A DNA stretch of 64,000 nt from Myxococcota bacterium. Lineage in GTDB: Bacteria; Myxococcota; JAJVIH01. The first letter of the stretch is position 1. Every line of letters begins with the position of its first letter. The DNA lies in contig JAJVIH010000050.1 of assembly GCA_022072125.1 (NCBI GenBank), forward strand, positions 41,464 to 105,463. Direction: 5' to 3'. The position numbers and the translations under genes are program-made. Below are positions 22,708 through 32,430 of the stretch, in pieces. The notes under the pieces were generated by a model. The model did no database searches. It saw only the letters and a list, made by a program, of their open reading frames with translations, and was not told the origin of the DNA.

Positions 22708-23643
22708 TCAAGCGTCCAGATCGGCCTGGGACAGGCCCACCCGGTCAAACTCCTGTTGCAGGTATTCGGCGGCGCGGTGGGCGATGTACTCCACCACGTT
22801 CATTTCGCCGGGAGTGAAGCTGTCGTTGGCCTTCTTGTTGATCAGTTCAAGCGCGCCGTACACCCGTTCCTGGTTCTTGAGCGGCACGCACAGGATGGAG
22901 CGGGTCTTGAAATTCAGCTTCTTGGATATCTCGGCGTAGAACCGGGGGTCGCGGTTCACATCGCTGATGGCCAGCGACACGCCGTGCATCACCGAGAATC
23001 CGACGATGCCCATGCCATAGGGCACGCGCAGCTTCAGCAGTTCGTTCTTCGCCGGACCGGACGCCGTTTCAAAATACATGTCCAGCCGGTTGATGTCCGA
23101 CAGGATGATGGATGCCGCCTCGCAATGGACGTATTTCTCGGCCAGGTTCATGAACCCTTCCAGCACCGCCTTCTGCGGGCTTCCGCTGGCGATTTCATTG
23201 GTGGCCTCGAACAGATCGGCGAGGGCGGCGTCCACGTCAATATCCCGGACGGGCGCCTGGCGGGCCATGGACGGCGCCTGCACATGGGGGGCGCGCATGA
23301 CTTCCATGGGCGTGTCGGGCATCTGCATGGCCGCGACGCGCAGGATGCTCTCCTTCGACGGGGCTGGGTGCGCCGGGGCGTGCTGCGCCGGAACCGCGGC
23401 GGCCTTCAGCACCTCCCCCTGCAGTTCACGGATGCGGAAGACCCGGCCTGATTTGGAATCCGAGACGTTGATGGAGCCGTCCTGCTGGATGTCTATCAGC
23501 AGGTTCTGGACGGAAACCCCCGACTTGCCATAGGTGGAAAGCCCTGCCTGGAGCGCGTTCAGCCAGTTGTCGGACTGGAGCCGGATGGTGACGTCATTGC
23601 CGGCGGCGTCGCTCTGCGGCATGAAAACTTCAAACACGGCCAT
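22708..23643 (-). CDS. GAF-domain protein
   Basis: C-terminal GAF-like ALADLFEATNEIA...AASIILSDINRLDMYFETASGPAKNELLKLRVPYGMGIVGFSVMHGVSLAISDVNRDPRFY...ILCVPLKNQERVYGALELINK. Confidence 0.85.
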   Translation of the reverse strand: MAVFEVFMPQSDAAGNDVTIRLQSDNWLNALQAGLSTYGKSGVSVQNLLIDIQQDGSINVSDSKSGRVFRIRELQGEVLKAAAVPAQHAPAHPAPSKESILRVAAMQMPDTPMEVMRAPHVQAPSMARQAPVRDIDVDAALADLFEATNEIASGSPQKAVLEGFMNLAEKYVHCEAASIILSDINRLDMYFETASGPAKNELLKLRVPYGMGIVGFSVMHGVSLAISDVNRDPRFYAEISKKLNFKTRSILCVPLKNQERVYGALELINKKANDSFTPGEMNVVEYIAHRAAEYLQQEFDRVGLSQADLDA

Positions 23644-23835
23644 GGGTAGCCCTCCAGGTGCGTGGCGCAGGTTGGGGATTGTGCCAGTTGAAACCAGACG
23701 CGAACGTAACCACCGGGTGAAATCCAAGTCAAGGACTGGCCCGGTGCGTGGTGCGGAAATCCCCCCAGCGGCTTCGCCAGGCGAAAAAGTGGGGGAGAGA
23801 AGAACCGCGCGGGTGACATGCGCTGGAACCGCTCC

Positions 23836-23867
23836 AAACAAAACAGCGGGCTCCGCCGGGAGCCCGC
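23836..23867 (-). terminator. Rho-independent terminator downstream of the MoeB-like gene
   Basis: On the minus strand GCGGGCTC-CCGGCG-GAGCCCGC followed by TGTTTTGTTT. Confidence 0.75.
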
Positions 23868-23890
23868 CGCCGCGTGATTGGCCGGGGAAC

Positions 23891-25063
23891 TTACGCCGCG
23901 ATGGCGCAGAACTGCTCGTAATCAATCAGTTCGCGGATTTCCGGATTGTCGCCGCAGACCTTGCAATGGGCGTCCCGCCGCAGTTTCATCTCGCGGAACT
24001 TCATGTTCAGCGCGTCGAACATCAGCAGGCGGCCCGAGAGCACGTTGCCCTTGCCCAGGATGATCTTGATCGCCTCCATCGCCTGGATGCTGCCCACAAT
24101 GCCCGGGAGCACGCCCAGCACGCCCGCTTCCGAACAGGAAGGAACCATGCCCGGAGGCGGCGGTTCCGGATACAGGCAGCGATAGCACGGGCCATCCTGG
24201 TAATTGTACACGGTCGCCTGCCCCTCGAAACGGAAGATCGATCCGTGGACATTGGGCTTGCCCAGCATCACGCAGGCGTCGTTGATCAGGTAGCGCGTGG
24301 GAAAATTGTCGGTGCCGTCCACCACGATGTCGAATTTCTCGAAAATCCCCATCACGTTCTGGCTCGACAGGCGATCCTGATAGGGAATGATATTGACATC
24401 GGGGTTCAGGCCCTTGAGACGCTTGGCCGCCGATTCCACCTTCGGAACATTGATCATGTCGGTGGAGTGCAGAATCTGGCGCTGCAGGTTGGATGCGTCC
24501 ACCACGTCCGGATCGATCACGCCCAGCGTGCCAACGCCCGCCGCGGCCAGGTAGAGGGCGGCGGGACTTCCCAGCCCGCCCGCGCCGACCAGCAGCACCT
24601 TGGCGTCGAGCAGTTTTTTCTGGCCGGTTTCGCCCACCTCGGGGAGCATGATGTGACGGCTGTAACGGTCGCGCTGGTCCGCGCTGAGTTCGCGCTCCTG
24701 CGCGATGGGCAGGTTGTGGCGCTTCCAGCCGTTGAAGCCGGTATCCAGGGACGACACGTTGGTATAGCCCATCAAGGCCAGCGACTGGGCGGCCAGCGCC
24801 GAGCGGTTGCCGCCCGCGCAGTACAGCACCACGTGCTTGTCGCGCGCGGGAACATGCTCCTCGATGCGCAGTTCCAGAAAACCGCGGGCGATATGAACAG
24901 AGTGGGGGATGAACCCGGCGCGGCGTTCATCTTTTTCACGCACGTCAATAATGACCACCTCGCCATGTTCGGCCTTGGGAACCAGTTCATGAACCTGGTC
25001 AGCGGTGACTTCCCTGACGGCCTTGCGGGCGCGGCTGATCAACTCCTGGGACGAAACGGACAT
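23891..25063 (-). CDS. MoeB/ThiF-family adenylyltransferase with N-terminal rhodanese domain
   Basis: Rhodanese loop LYCAGGNRSALAAQSL at the N-terminus; then RYSRHIMLPEVGETGQKKLLDAKVLLVGAGGLGSPAALYLAAAGVG; C-terminal CKVCG Zn Cys pair. Confidence 0.92.
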   Translation of the reverse strand: MSVSSQELISRARKAVREVTADQVHELVPKAEHGEVVIIDVREKDERRAGFIPHSVHIARGFLELRIEEHVPARDKHVVLYCAGGNRSALAAQSLALMGYTNVSSLDTGFNGWKRHNLPIAQERELSADQRDRYSRHIMLPEVGETGQKKLLDAKVLLVGAGGLGSPAALYLAAAGVGTLGVIDPDVVDASNLQRQILHSTDMINVPKVESAAKRLKGLNPDVNIIPYQDRLSSQNVMGIFEKFDIVVDGTDNFPTRYLINDACVMLGKPNVHGSIFRFEGQATVYNYQDGPCYRCLYPEPPPPGMVPSCSEAGVLGVLPGIVGSIQAMEAIKIILGKGNVLSGRLLMFDALNMKFREMKLRRDAHCKVCGDNPEIRELIDYEQFCAIAA

Positions 25064-25326
25064 GGTGATTTCTCCTCGAAAACCAGTAACGGTTCAGAAT
25101 TAAACCTGCGAACGGCGGCTGTCAAATACCGCTTATTCCCATCGGAAATGGTTATAATCACAACTGGTTCGCCTGGCAAGGGGATTTTGCCCGTCTGGAA
25201 TCCATTCCCGGGGGAAGGTGTCCGCCTGCATTCATCCACCAGTCCACGGCCCAGCCAGACAGCGCCGGGGCGAGGTGAGCAAGCGGAAAAGGCAGGCCGG
25301 TTCGCGGGCGCATATTACGCCGCACC

Positions 25327-26934
25327 CTATTGCCGTGGAGAGGCGGTTCCGGCGGCGGATGCGGGGGCCGCCGGCGGCAGCAAGGCGCCCTGATCCTCGC
25401 AGGCCCAGCCGCAGGATGTGCGTTCTTCCGCCATTTCCAGCGCCCAGCGTTTCATCGGTGAGTCCAGCCGCTCCTGCCGCAAGGTCCGCACGCCCTGGCA
25501 GGCGAGACCCCGCCGCGCCGGCGCTGCCCCGAAAAGCAGCACGGTCCCCGCCGCGCGCGCCAGTTCCAGCGAGTCCGGCGGCAGGCCGGCCAGCGCGGAC
25601 AATCCCGCATGGCCGCGCATGGGCGTGAAGAGGCGCATCTGGTCGCGGGCGTGGTCGCGGGCGTTCTCGATCCATCCCTGCCAAGCGTACTGGAAGGGCC
25701 ATGCGGCGAGCGTCTCCTCTTCCAGTCCGGCATGGCGGAGCGCGGACTGGGCTCCATCCGCCGGGGTCATGGCGCCGCAGGGCTCGACCATGGCGCTCAT
25801 GCGGCGCATGATATCGGAAAACAGTTTTTCCGCGCCCGCCGCACGGGCGTCGCGGGACGCCGCCGCGAGCAGCAACAGCAGCATGCGGGGGCCGTAGCCG
25901 CGCAGCGTGCAGGCGTTTTCCTCCAGCCGGGCGGGACGGATGAAATCCAGCCAGTCCAGGCCATCGGCCACCGGTGAAGGCGGAATATCCCCGCGGTTCA
26001 GCAATCCCTTCTCGTGCAGGGCGCGGATGTAGTCCGCGATGGGTTTGACCTCGTCCTCCACCACCGTGTGCTTCCAGCCCGCGCAGGCGTCTCCCGGTTT
26101 CGGCGTGAGCGCCGCGCGCAACACATCCGGCATGGCGGGACGCCAGTCCGGCGTTCGCGCGCGATCTTCGCGGAGGCGATCCCAGGCCGCGCGCAAATGC
26201 GCGCCCGCCATGAGCAGCCAGGCCCCGTGCAGCGCGGCCCCGGGCGCGACGCCGCTCTCCCCCCTGCCCAGCGCCGCGAAGCGCGTCCCCAGCGTTCCGA
26301 ACAGGCTGGCGGTTTCGCGGATAACCGCCGGTTCGGCCTTCAGCGGCGGCAGGGGGTAGCGCTCCAGAAACAGATCGGCGGGAGACACCGTGACTCCCGG
26401 TGTCTGGATCATCAGCCAGCGGTATTCTTCTTCCGGCGTTTGCGGATCGCGCAGCCACCACACCGCGCCCGAAGCCAGCATCAGCATCCCCGCCGCCGCC
26501 GCCCGGCGGATTTTCGCCCGGGGTGAAAACGGACGGAAGTGATGCAAACCCAGCGCCAGCGCCGCCCAGGCCAGAATCACCACCCGGACCCCATCCCCCT
26601 TCACCAGGACAAAATCCGCCGCCGCCATGCCGGAAAGCACGGTCAGGGACAATTCCAGGGCCAGGCCCGCCATCCCCGCCACCCATCCCGCCATCCCCGG
26701 AGGCCAGTTCCCGCCCACACCCCACGCCGCCACGCGCAGCACGATGATCACGCATGGGACCACCGCGCCATCCAGCAGGCGGGAGGATTCATCCATCGCG
26801 CTCCAGCGGCGCAACAGCGGTGCGAAAATTCCCCCGCCGTCCACGGAGGTGGATGACAGGACGGCGATGATCAACCACTCCAGGATCGCCGCGTTCCAGC
26901 GCAGCATTCCCGCCGCCAGCGCCCGCCGGCTCAC
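25327..26934 (-). CDS. Hypothetical membrane protein
   Basis: 535 aa with N-terminal TM helices; start overlaps the thiL stop (GTGA). Confidence 0.6.
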   Translation of the reverse strand: MSRRALAAGMLRWNAAILEWLIIAVLSSTSVDGGGIFAPLLRRWSAMDESSRLLDGAVVPCVIIVLRVAAWGVGGNWPPGMAGWVAGMAGLALELSLTVLSGMAAADFVLVKGDGVRVVILAWAALALGLHHFRPFSPRAKIRRAAAAGMLMLASGAVWWLRDPQTPEEEYRWLMIQTPGVTVSPADLFLERYPLPPLKAEPAVIRETASLFGTLGTRFAALGRGESGVAPGAALHGAWLLMAGAHLRAAWDRLREDRARTPDWRPAMPDVLRAALTPKPGDACAGWKHTVVEDEVKPIADYIRALHEKGLLNRGDIPPSPVADGLDWLDFIRPARLEENACTLRGYGPRMLLLLLAAASRDARAAGAEKLFSDIMRRMSAMVEPCGAMTPADGAQSALRHAGLEEETLAAWPFQYAWQGWIENARDHARDQMRLFTPMRGHAGLSALAGLPPDSLELARAAGTVLLFGAAPARRGLACQGVRTLRQERLDSPMKRWALEMAEERTSCGWACEDQGALLPPAAPASAAGTASPRQ

Positions 26935-27938
26935 GTGGTTCCGTCCGGGCCGCCGCGCGCTTTCAGGTGGTCATGCCCGCCCAGGGTTTCCCACTCCGGA
27001 CGGCGGCGGCCATGGTGAAGAACCATGATGGACGAATCGCCTTCCGTGAATGCGCCGATGACGGTCAGCGGCGCCGGACCGGGCCATTGCGTCAGATCAA
27101 AATCCGGCGGCAGGGCGCACAGCAGTTCGTAGTCGTCTCCGCCGATCAGCGCGCACCGCCGCGCCCGTTCGTCTCCGCCCGCGCGGATGAGCGCCGGATC
27201 AACGGGCAGCCGTTCCGCATCCACCCGCGCGCCGGCATCCGACGCGGCGCACAGATGGTGAAGGTCCTGCAGCAAACCATCGGAGAGATCAATCGCCGCG
27301 CGCACGCCCATTTTCACCAGCGTCTGGCCTTCCTTCAGCCGGACCGGGGGACGCCAAAACCGCGCCGCCAATTCCGGCGGGGTCACCACCGGCGAGGGGG
27401 CGGCGCCGGACAACTCCTCCAGCACGTAGCGGGAGGCGCCGATGGAGCCCGTCACGGCGATGCGATCGCCGGGCCGCGCGGCGGAGCGCAGCATCACGCC
27501 CCCGGGCAGGCGTTGGCCCAACACGCTCATGGTCAGCGTCACTCCGGAACGGGAGGCGGAAATATTGCCGCCCGCCAGCGCCAGACCGGCGGCCGCAAGC
27601 CCCTGGATCACGCCGTCAATCAGTCCATCCATGACGGATTCATCCAGTCCGCGCGGAATCCCCAGCGACCAGAAGAGCGCCGCCGCCTCGCCGCCCATCG
27701 CGGAGATGTCGGATACGGCCGCGGCCACGGCGCGGAATCCCACGTCCGCGGGGTCCGACCAGGCGAAGCGGAAATGAATGTCTTCGTGAGCGGCGTCGGT
27801 GGTGACCAGAACGTCCCGGTCGAAGCGGAGGATGGCGCAGTCATCGCCGATGCCGGTCAGGACATGATCCGATTGCAATGCGGCGGCGCGCCGGCGGATG
27901 CGCTCAATCCAGTCAAATTCTCCCACGCAGGAAGGCAA
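26931..27938 (-). CDS. thiL: Thiamine-monophosphate kinase
   Basis: GIGDDCAILRFDRDVLVTTDAAHEDIHFRF..., AAVSDISAMGGEAAAL, ALAGGNISAS, DLSDGLLQDLHHLC. Confidence 0.93.
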   Translation of the reverse strand: MPSCVGEFDWIERIRRRAAALQSDHVLTGIGDDCAILRFDRDVLVTTDAAHEDIHFRFAWSDPADVGFRAVAAAVSDISAMGGEAAALFWSLGIPRGLDESVMDGLIDGVIQGLAAAGLALAGGNISASRSGVTLTMSVLGQRLPGGVMLRSAARPGDRIAVTGSIGASRYVLEELSGAAPSPVVTPPELAARFWRPPVRLKEGQTLVKMGVRAAIDLSDGLLQDLHHLCAASDAGARVDAERLPVDPALIRAGGDERARRCALIGGDDYELLCALPPDFDLTQWPGPAPLTVIGAFTEGDSSIMVLHHGRRRPEWETLGGHDHLKARGGPDGTT

Positions 27939-27967
27939 GACAGGCGCTCCTCAACCGGAAGGATGGT

Positions 27968-29218
27968 TCAGCCCTGCGGGCCGGCCAGGGGCAGCACGAT
28001 GGAGAATTTGCTGCCTTTTTCCACCTGGGATTCCACCTCGATTTCGCCGCCATGGGCGCGCACGATGCCGCGCGCCAGCACCAGCCCCAGGCCGGCGCCG
28101 CCATGCTCGCGCGTGGTCGAACTGTCGGCCTGGTAGAAGGCTTCAAAAATGTGGGGAATGTCTTCCTCGCGGATGCCCACTCCCTGATCTTCCACCGTCA
28201 CCACGGCGGAATCGTGGCTCTGCTTCAGGAAGGGATGGCTGAAGCCGCCCTGCGATGAAGCGCCCGCGGATTTGCGTGCGGCAATCGTCACGCGGATTTT
28301 TCCGCCATTGCGGGAAAACTTGACCGCGTTGTCCAGGATGAAGGTGATGGCCTCGGTCATGCGCCGGCGATCCGCGGACAGCGGCGGGATGGATTCCGGC
28401 AGGACCATTTCGATTTCAATGCGTTTCTCCGCCGCGACGGCCTGCACCCGGTTGACCGCCGCCAGCACCAGGTCCTGCAGCCGGACCGGATCGGTGCTGA
28501 ATTCCAGCGCCGCGGAGTCGGTGCGGGTGACTTCCAGCAGGCCGTTGATCATCTGCAGCAGCGATTTGCCGCGCGTCAGCACAATCTGCAGGTAGTTGCG
28601 TTGCTCGTCGTTGAGCGGACCCGCGACGCCCTCGGTCAACAGTTCGCTGTAGCCCATGATGGAGGTGAGCGGGGTCTTCAACTCGTGGCTCACCGTGGAG
28701 AGAAAACTCGACTTGGCCCGGTCCAGTTCCGCCAGGCGCAGGTACGCCTGTTTCAGTTCCCGGGTTTTGCGGTCCACCTCCGCGTGCGAGGCCGCCATGG
28801 TGTCCAGGTGCATGGTCTGGGTCATGGCGCTTTTCGCCGACTGGAACAGGATATTCTCGAACGCCTGGGCGATGACCTTGCCAAGTTGGTCCACCGGCTG
28901 GCTGAGCCGATCGCTTTTGGCGTAGGGGCCAATCACCACCGTGCCGACCAGATCGCCGTTCAACTCCACCGGAAAATAATGAGCGGCTTCCTCGCCGGCG
29001 CCCGGGGAGACGCGCGAATCCGGCAGGCTGGTGTCGGCGAAAGGTTCGCCTTCCGCGTCGAGCAGACGGATGGGCACCCCGGCGATGGACTGGAAACAGG
29101 CGCATAGCTCGCGCGCCAGATCGGCCTTGATCAGGTCGCGCAGGTGGTAGGACGGCTCCAGCAGGGTTACTGCGGCGGCGTTGTGTCCGTCAGGATTTTG
29201 TGGGCGGGCTTCCGGCAT
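27968..29218 (-). CDS. Sensor histidine kinase, possible PocR-like N-terminal sensor
   Basis: H-box SSFLSTVSHELKTPLTSIMGYSELL; N-box FILDNAVKFSRNGGKI; G-box EDQGVGI...GGAGLGLVLARGIV. The PocR-like assignment of the N-terminus is tentative. Confidence 0.9.
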   Translation of the reverse strand: MPEARPQNPDGHNAAAVTLLEPSYHLRDLIKADLARELCACFQSIAGVPIRLLDAEGEPFADTSLPDSRVSPGAGEEAAHYFPVELNGDLVGTVVIGPYAKSDRLSQPVDQLGKVIAQAFENILFQSAKSAMTQTMHLDTMAASHAEVDRKTRELKQAYLRLAELDRAKSSFLSTVSHELKTPLTSIMGYSELLTEGVAGPLNDEQRNYLQIVLTRGKSLLQMINGLLEVTRTDSAALEFSTDPVRLQDLVLAAVNRVQAVAAEKRIEIEMVLPESIPPLSADRRRMTEAITFILDNAVKFSRNGGKIRVTIAARKSAGASSQGGFSHPFLKQSHDSAVVTVEDQGVGIREEDIPHIFEAFYQADSSTTREHGGAGLGLVLARGIVRAHGGEIEVESQVEKGSKFSIVLPLAGPQG

Positions 29219-29909
29219 TGGGAACCAGACCTTGCGGCGGGCGGTTGGCGAGCACGCTCAAATCAAGGTGTTTGAAGATATTCGCCAGAAATTCCTTCTT
29301 CTGGATGCCAAACTTGTTGGAGAACTCGTGTTTCTTCTCCAGGCTGTCGAAAGTCATGGCGAGCAGGCCGAACAGGGTTTCCACCACCCCCAGCCCCTGC
29401 AACGCGATCGCCTTGAACACGGGATTGGGGCTTTGCGCCTTGAATTCATCCACCTCGGCGTCGGTCTGGATGTCGGGCAGGTCGCGTTTGTTGAACTGGA
29501 TGGCGATGGGAATCTCCGCCGGATCCACCCCGTTTTTGCGCAGGTTCTCGACCAGGTTCTTGAAGGCGGCGTGGTTGTTGTCAATCTGGTTGCGCTGGCT
29601 GTCCGCGATGAAGGCCACCGCGTCGGCGCCCGCCAGCACCATGCGCCGCGTGGCGTCGTGGATCACCTGTCCCGGAACCGTGTACAGCTTCAGCTTGACC
29701 TTCATGCCGCTCGCGGTGTCGAAAAACACCGGCAGCAGGTCAAAAAACAGCGTGCGGTCTTCGTGGGTGTCCAGCGTCATCAGGCGGCCGCGGCATTCCG
29801 GATTGACCAGCGTGTGAATCACCTGGAGATTGGTGGTCTTTCCGGACAAGGCGGGGCCGTAATAAACCAGTTTGAGCACCACCTCTCGCTGCGAGATGTT
29901 AAACTGCAA
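29190..29909 (-). CDS. mglA: MglA-like small Ras-superfamily GTPase
   Basis: KLVYYGPALSGKTTNLQVIH (P-loop), TVPGQVIHDATRRMVLAGADAVAFIADSQ, QFNKRDLPD. 3' end overlaps the histidine kinase start by 29 nt. Confidence 0.9.
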   Translation of the reverse strand: MQFNISQREVVLKLVYYGPALSGKTTNLQVIHTLVNPECRGRLMTLDTHEDRTLFFDLLPVFFDTASGMKVKLKLYTVPGQVIHDATRRMVLAGADAVAFIADSQRNQIDNNHAAFKNLVENLRKNGVDPAEIPIAIQFNKRDLPDIQTDAEVDEFKAQSPNPVFKAIALQGLGVVETLFGLLAMTFDSLEKKHEFSNKFGIQKKEFLANIFKHLDLSVLANRPPQGLVPNAGSPPTKS

Positions 29910-30154
29910 CTTGCTTCACCCCTTCACGCACCGGGAAGTTTCATTGCGGTGAGGATACCATACCGCCAAAAAAATCAAAGGGGAATCCGCCTGGTCAAGG
30001 GCGGATTGGGGCGTCCGGAACGCCCGCGCGTCCGCCGCCGCGATTTCGGGTCAATCCGGAACATCTCCGCCATGCCGCTCCGGGTCTTCGCCCGCCGTGC
30101 GCCGGGGTTCCGCGGGCCGCGCATGAATCGCGGCGCCCCGCGCGCGAGCCGGCC

Positions 30155-31357
30155 TCAACACGACACCGGCTGGCCGGAGCTGATGTCAATCATCCGCTGC
30201 AGGGCCGCCCGCGACCAGTGAATATCCCGCGGCGGCACCTTGACCGGATTCACCACTTCGCCCTCGCTCAGCCGGTCCAACACGTACAGCAGATATTGCG
30301 GACGGATGCGGTACATGGTCGCGCACAGGCATTGATAGGGCGACAGCGAGGTCACGAATTTTTCGCCCTCGAACTGTTTCTTGAGGCGGTTGACCAGGTG
30401 AATCTCCGTGCCGACCGCGAATTTCGACCCGGCGGGCGCCCCCTGGACGGTCTTGATGATGGAGGAGGTCGAGCCCGACTCATCGGCGGCCTGCACCACC
30501 TCGAACGCGCATTCCGGATGCACGATGATGCGGATATCCGGAACCTTCGCGCGCCAGAACCGCACATGGTCCACGGTGAACCCCTGGTGGACGCTGCAAT
30601 GCCCCTTCCACAGAATCACCTTCGCGGCGCGCAACTGCTCCGGCGTGTTGCCGCCGTACTTGAGCCGCGGGTCCCACACCGCCATCTGCTCCAGCGGCAC
30701 GCCCATGCGGAAGGCCGTGTTGCGCCCCAGGTGCTGGTCCGGGAAAAACAGCAGCCGCTCGCCCCGGCTGAACGCCCAGCGGATGATCTTCTCCGCGTTG
30801 GAACTGGTGCAAACCGCTCCGCCATGCCGGCCCACGAAAGATTTCAGGTCCGCGGACGAGTTCATGTAGGTGATGGGAACCGGATGCGCGGCCCCCGCCT
30901 CCTCCAGTTCGCCCCAGGCGAGGACGACATCGCGCAGGTTGGCCATATCGGCCATGGTGCAGCCCGCCCGCAGGTCCGGCAGGATGACCGTGGACTGGCC
31001 GTTGGTCAGCACATCGGCGCTCTCCGCCATGAAATGGACGCCGCAGAAGATGATATACTTCGGACCGAGCGCGGCGGCGTTCTTCGACAGTTCGTAGGAA
31101 TCACCGGTGAAATCGGCGAAGCGGATGACATCGTCCTGCTGGTAATGGTGGCCCAGGATGACCAGATCCCGGCCGAACCGGGCCTTGCGCGCGGCGATGC
31201 GGCGCAGGACTTCCTCCTCCGGCAGATGCACGTATTCCGGAGGCAGGCCCGTCAGGGCGTCGCGGGCGTGCGCGCCCTCGTGTTCATCGCTGGCGCGCAG
31301 CAGGGCTTCGGCGAAGGATTGCCCGCGGGCGGGAGTTGGCGAGGGAGATTCACTCAT
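30155..31357 (-). CDS. nadA: Quinolinate synthase A
   Basis: LVILGHHYQQDDVIRFADFTGDSYELSKNAA, FCGVHFMAESADVL, AGCTMADMA, HPECAFEVV. Confidence 0.95.
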   Translation of the reverse strand: MSESPSPTPARGQSFAEALLRASDEHEGAHARDALTGLPPEYVHLPEEEVLRRIAARKARFGRDLVILGHHYQQDDVIRFADFTGDSYELSKNAAALGPKYIIFCGVHFMAESADVLTNGQSTVILPDLRAGCTMADMANLRDVVLAWGELEEAGAAHPVPITYMNSSADLKSFVGRHGGAVCTSSNAEKIIRWAFSRGERLLFFPDQHLGRNTAFRMGVPLEQMAVWDPRLKYGGNTPEQLRAAKVILWKGHCSVHQGFTVDHVRFWRAKVPDIRIIVHPECAFEVVQAADESGSTSSIIKTVQGAPAGSKFAVGTEIHLVNRLKKQFEGEKFVTSLSPYQCLCATMYRIRPQYLLYVLDRLSEGEVVNPVKVPPRDIHWSRAALQRMIDISSGQPVSC

Positions 31358-31553
31358 GCGTTGGGCCTCCGCCCGTGGGCGGGCAGGGACGCGCACAATA
31401 TAACCGGCGCCGGTTTGCTGGCAATGAAGCCAAAGGGGGATGACGGGCTCCTGCAATCCCATCCGCGCGGCGGTCTCCGGCGGCGCCTGGGGATGCGGCC
31501 CATGGGATCGTATCGAAAACCGCCCGAACGGATTTCCGTGGGACGGCGCCCCC

Positions 31554-32207
31554 TCAATAGCTGTAGGGGACGTACGGGGGACGCGGGGTGTTCACCCATT
31601 CCTGGATGGATGGGCGCTTCCAGTTGAACTCCGCATAGTGGCGCACGTGATCCGGGACCTCGTCGCCGTTCAGAATCAGGCGGTGCAGCATGAAGGTCAG
31701 GTCCGCGTCCGCCATGGACCAGTTGGCGAACAACTGCGTCTGGCCTTCGCCCACCAGTTGGCCCGCCACGCGCCGCAACTTGTCCGCCGCCGCCCGCGCC
31801 TTGTCCGTCAGCGGCGCCTTGGCGCGCTCGAAAAACATGGTCGTGGTCGGACGCTCTTCGCGCAGGGCCAGCAGATCGCTGCGCAACCATGACATGACAT
31901 GGCGGGCGCGGGCGCGCTCCTGCATATCCGCCGGGAACAGGCGCGGATGGGCCGGCGGCGGGAACACCTCTTCCAGGTATTCGCTGATGGCGCTGGATTC
32001 GCTGAGCCAGAATCCGTTGTGGTTCAGCATGGGCACGCGGGCGGTCACTCCGTGTTTCTGAAAAAAACCGGTCGCATTTTCGCGGTCGCCCAGTGAAAGC
32101 GTCTGCACCTCGAACGGAACGCCCTTTTCCTTCAGCGCCACCCAGGCGGAAAACACATAGGGGCTGTACCAGAATTTTTCGCCGTACAGGGTCAGTTGAT
32201 CGGGCAT
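31554..32207 (-). CDS. yfcF: Glutathione S-transferase, YfcF-like
   Basis: LTLYGEKFWYSPYVFSAWVALKEKGVPF..., LSESSAISEYLEEVFPPP, RARARHVMSWLRSDLLALREERPTTTMF; same pattern as E. coli YfcF as recalled. Confidence 0.85.
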   Translation of the reverse strand: MPDQLTLYGEKFWYSPYVFSAWVALKEKGVPFEVQTLSLGDRENATGFFQKHGVTARVPMLNHNGFWLSESSAISEYLEEVFPPPAHPRLFPADMQERARARHVMSWLRSDLLALREERPTTTMFFERAKAPLTDKARAAADKLRRVAGQLVGEGQTQLFANWSMADADLTFMLHRLILNGDEVPDHVRHYAEFNWKRPSIQEWVNTPRPPYVPYSY

Positions 32208-32430
32208 GGCTGAATGCTCCTTCCTGTTGGGTTGCAGTGCGCGGGTCTCCATCCGCTTGTATGACTTTCTCCCATCGCTTGCGCGGCGGCGGGGAAAACG
32301 CCGTTTCGCGATGGGATGATCCGGATTGAGCCGGGATTCCCTTTTCCCATCAGGCAAGCAATGCAGAGGGGAAGGCGCGAGGTTCCGGCGTCGCGGCCGC
32401 CCGGGTCATGCAATCCGTCCGGCATGGAAA

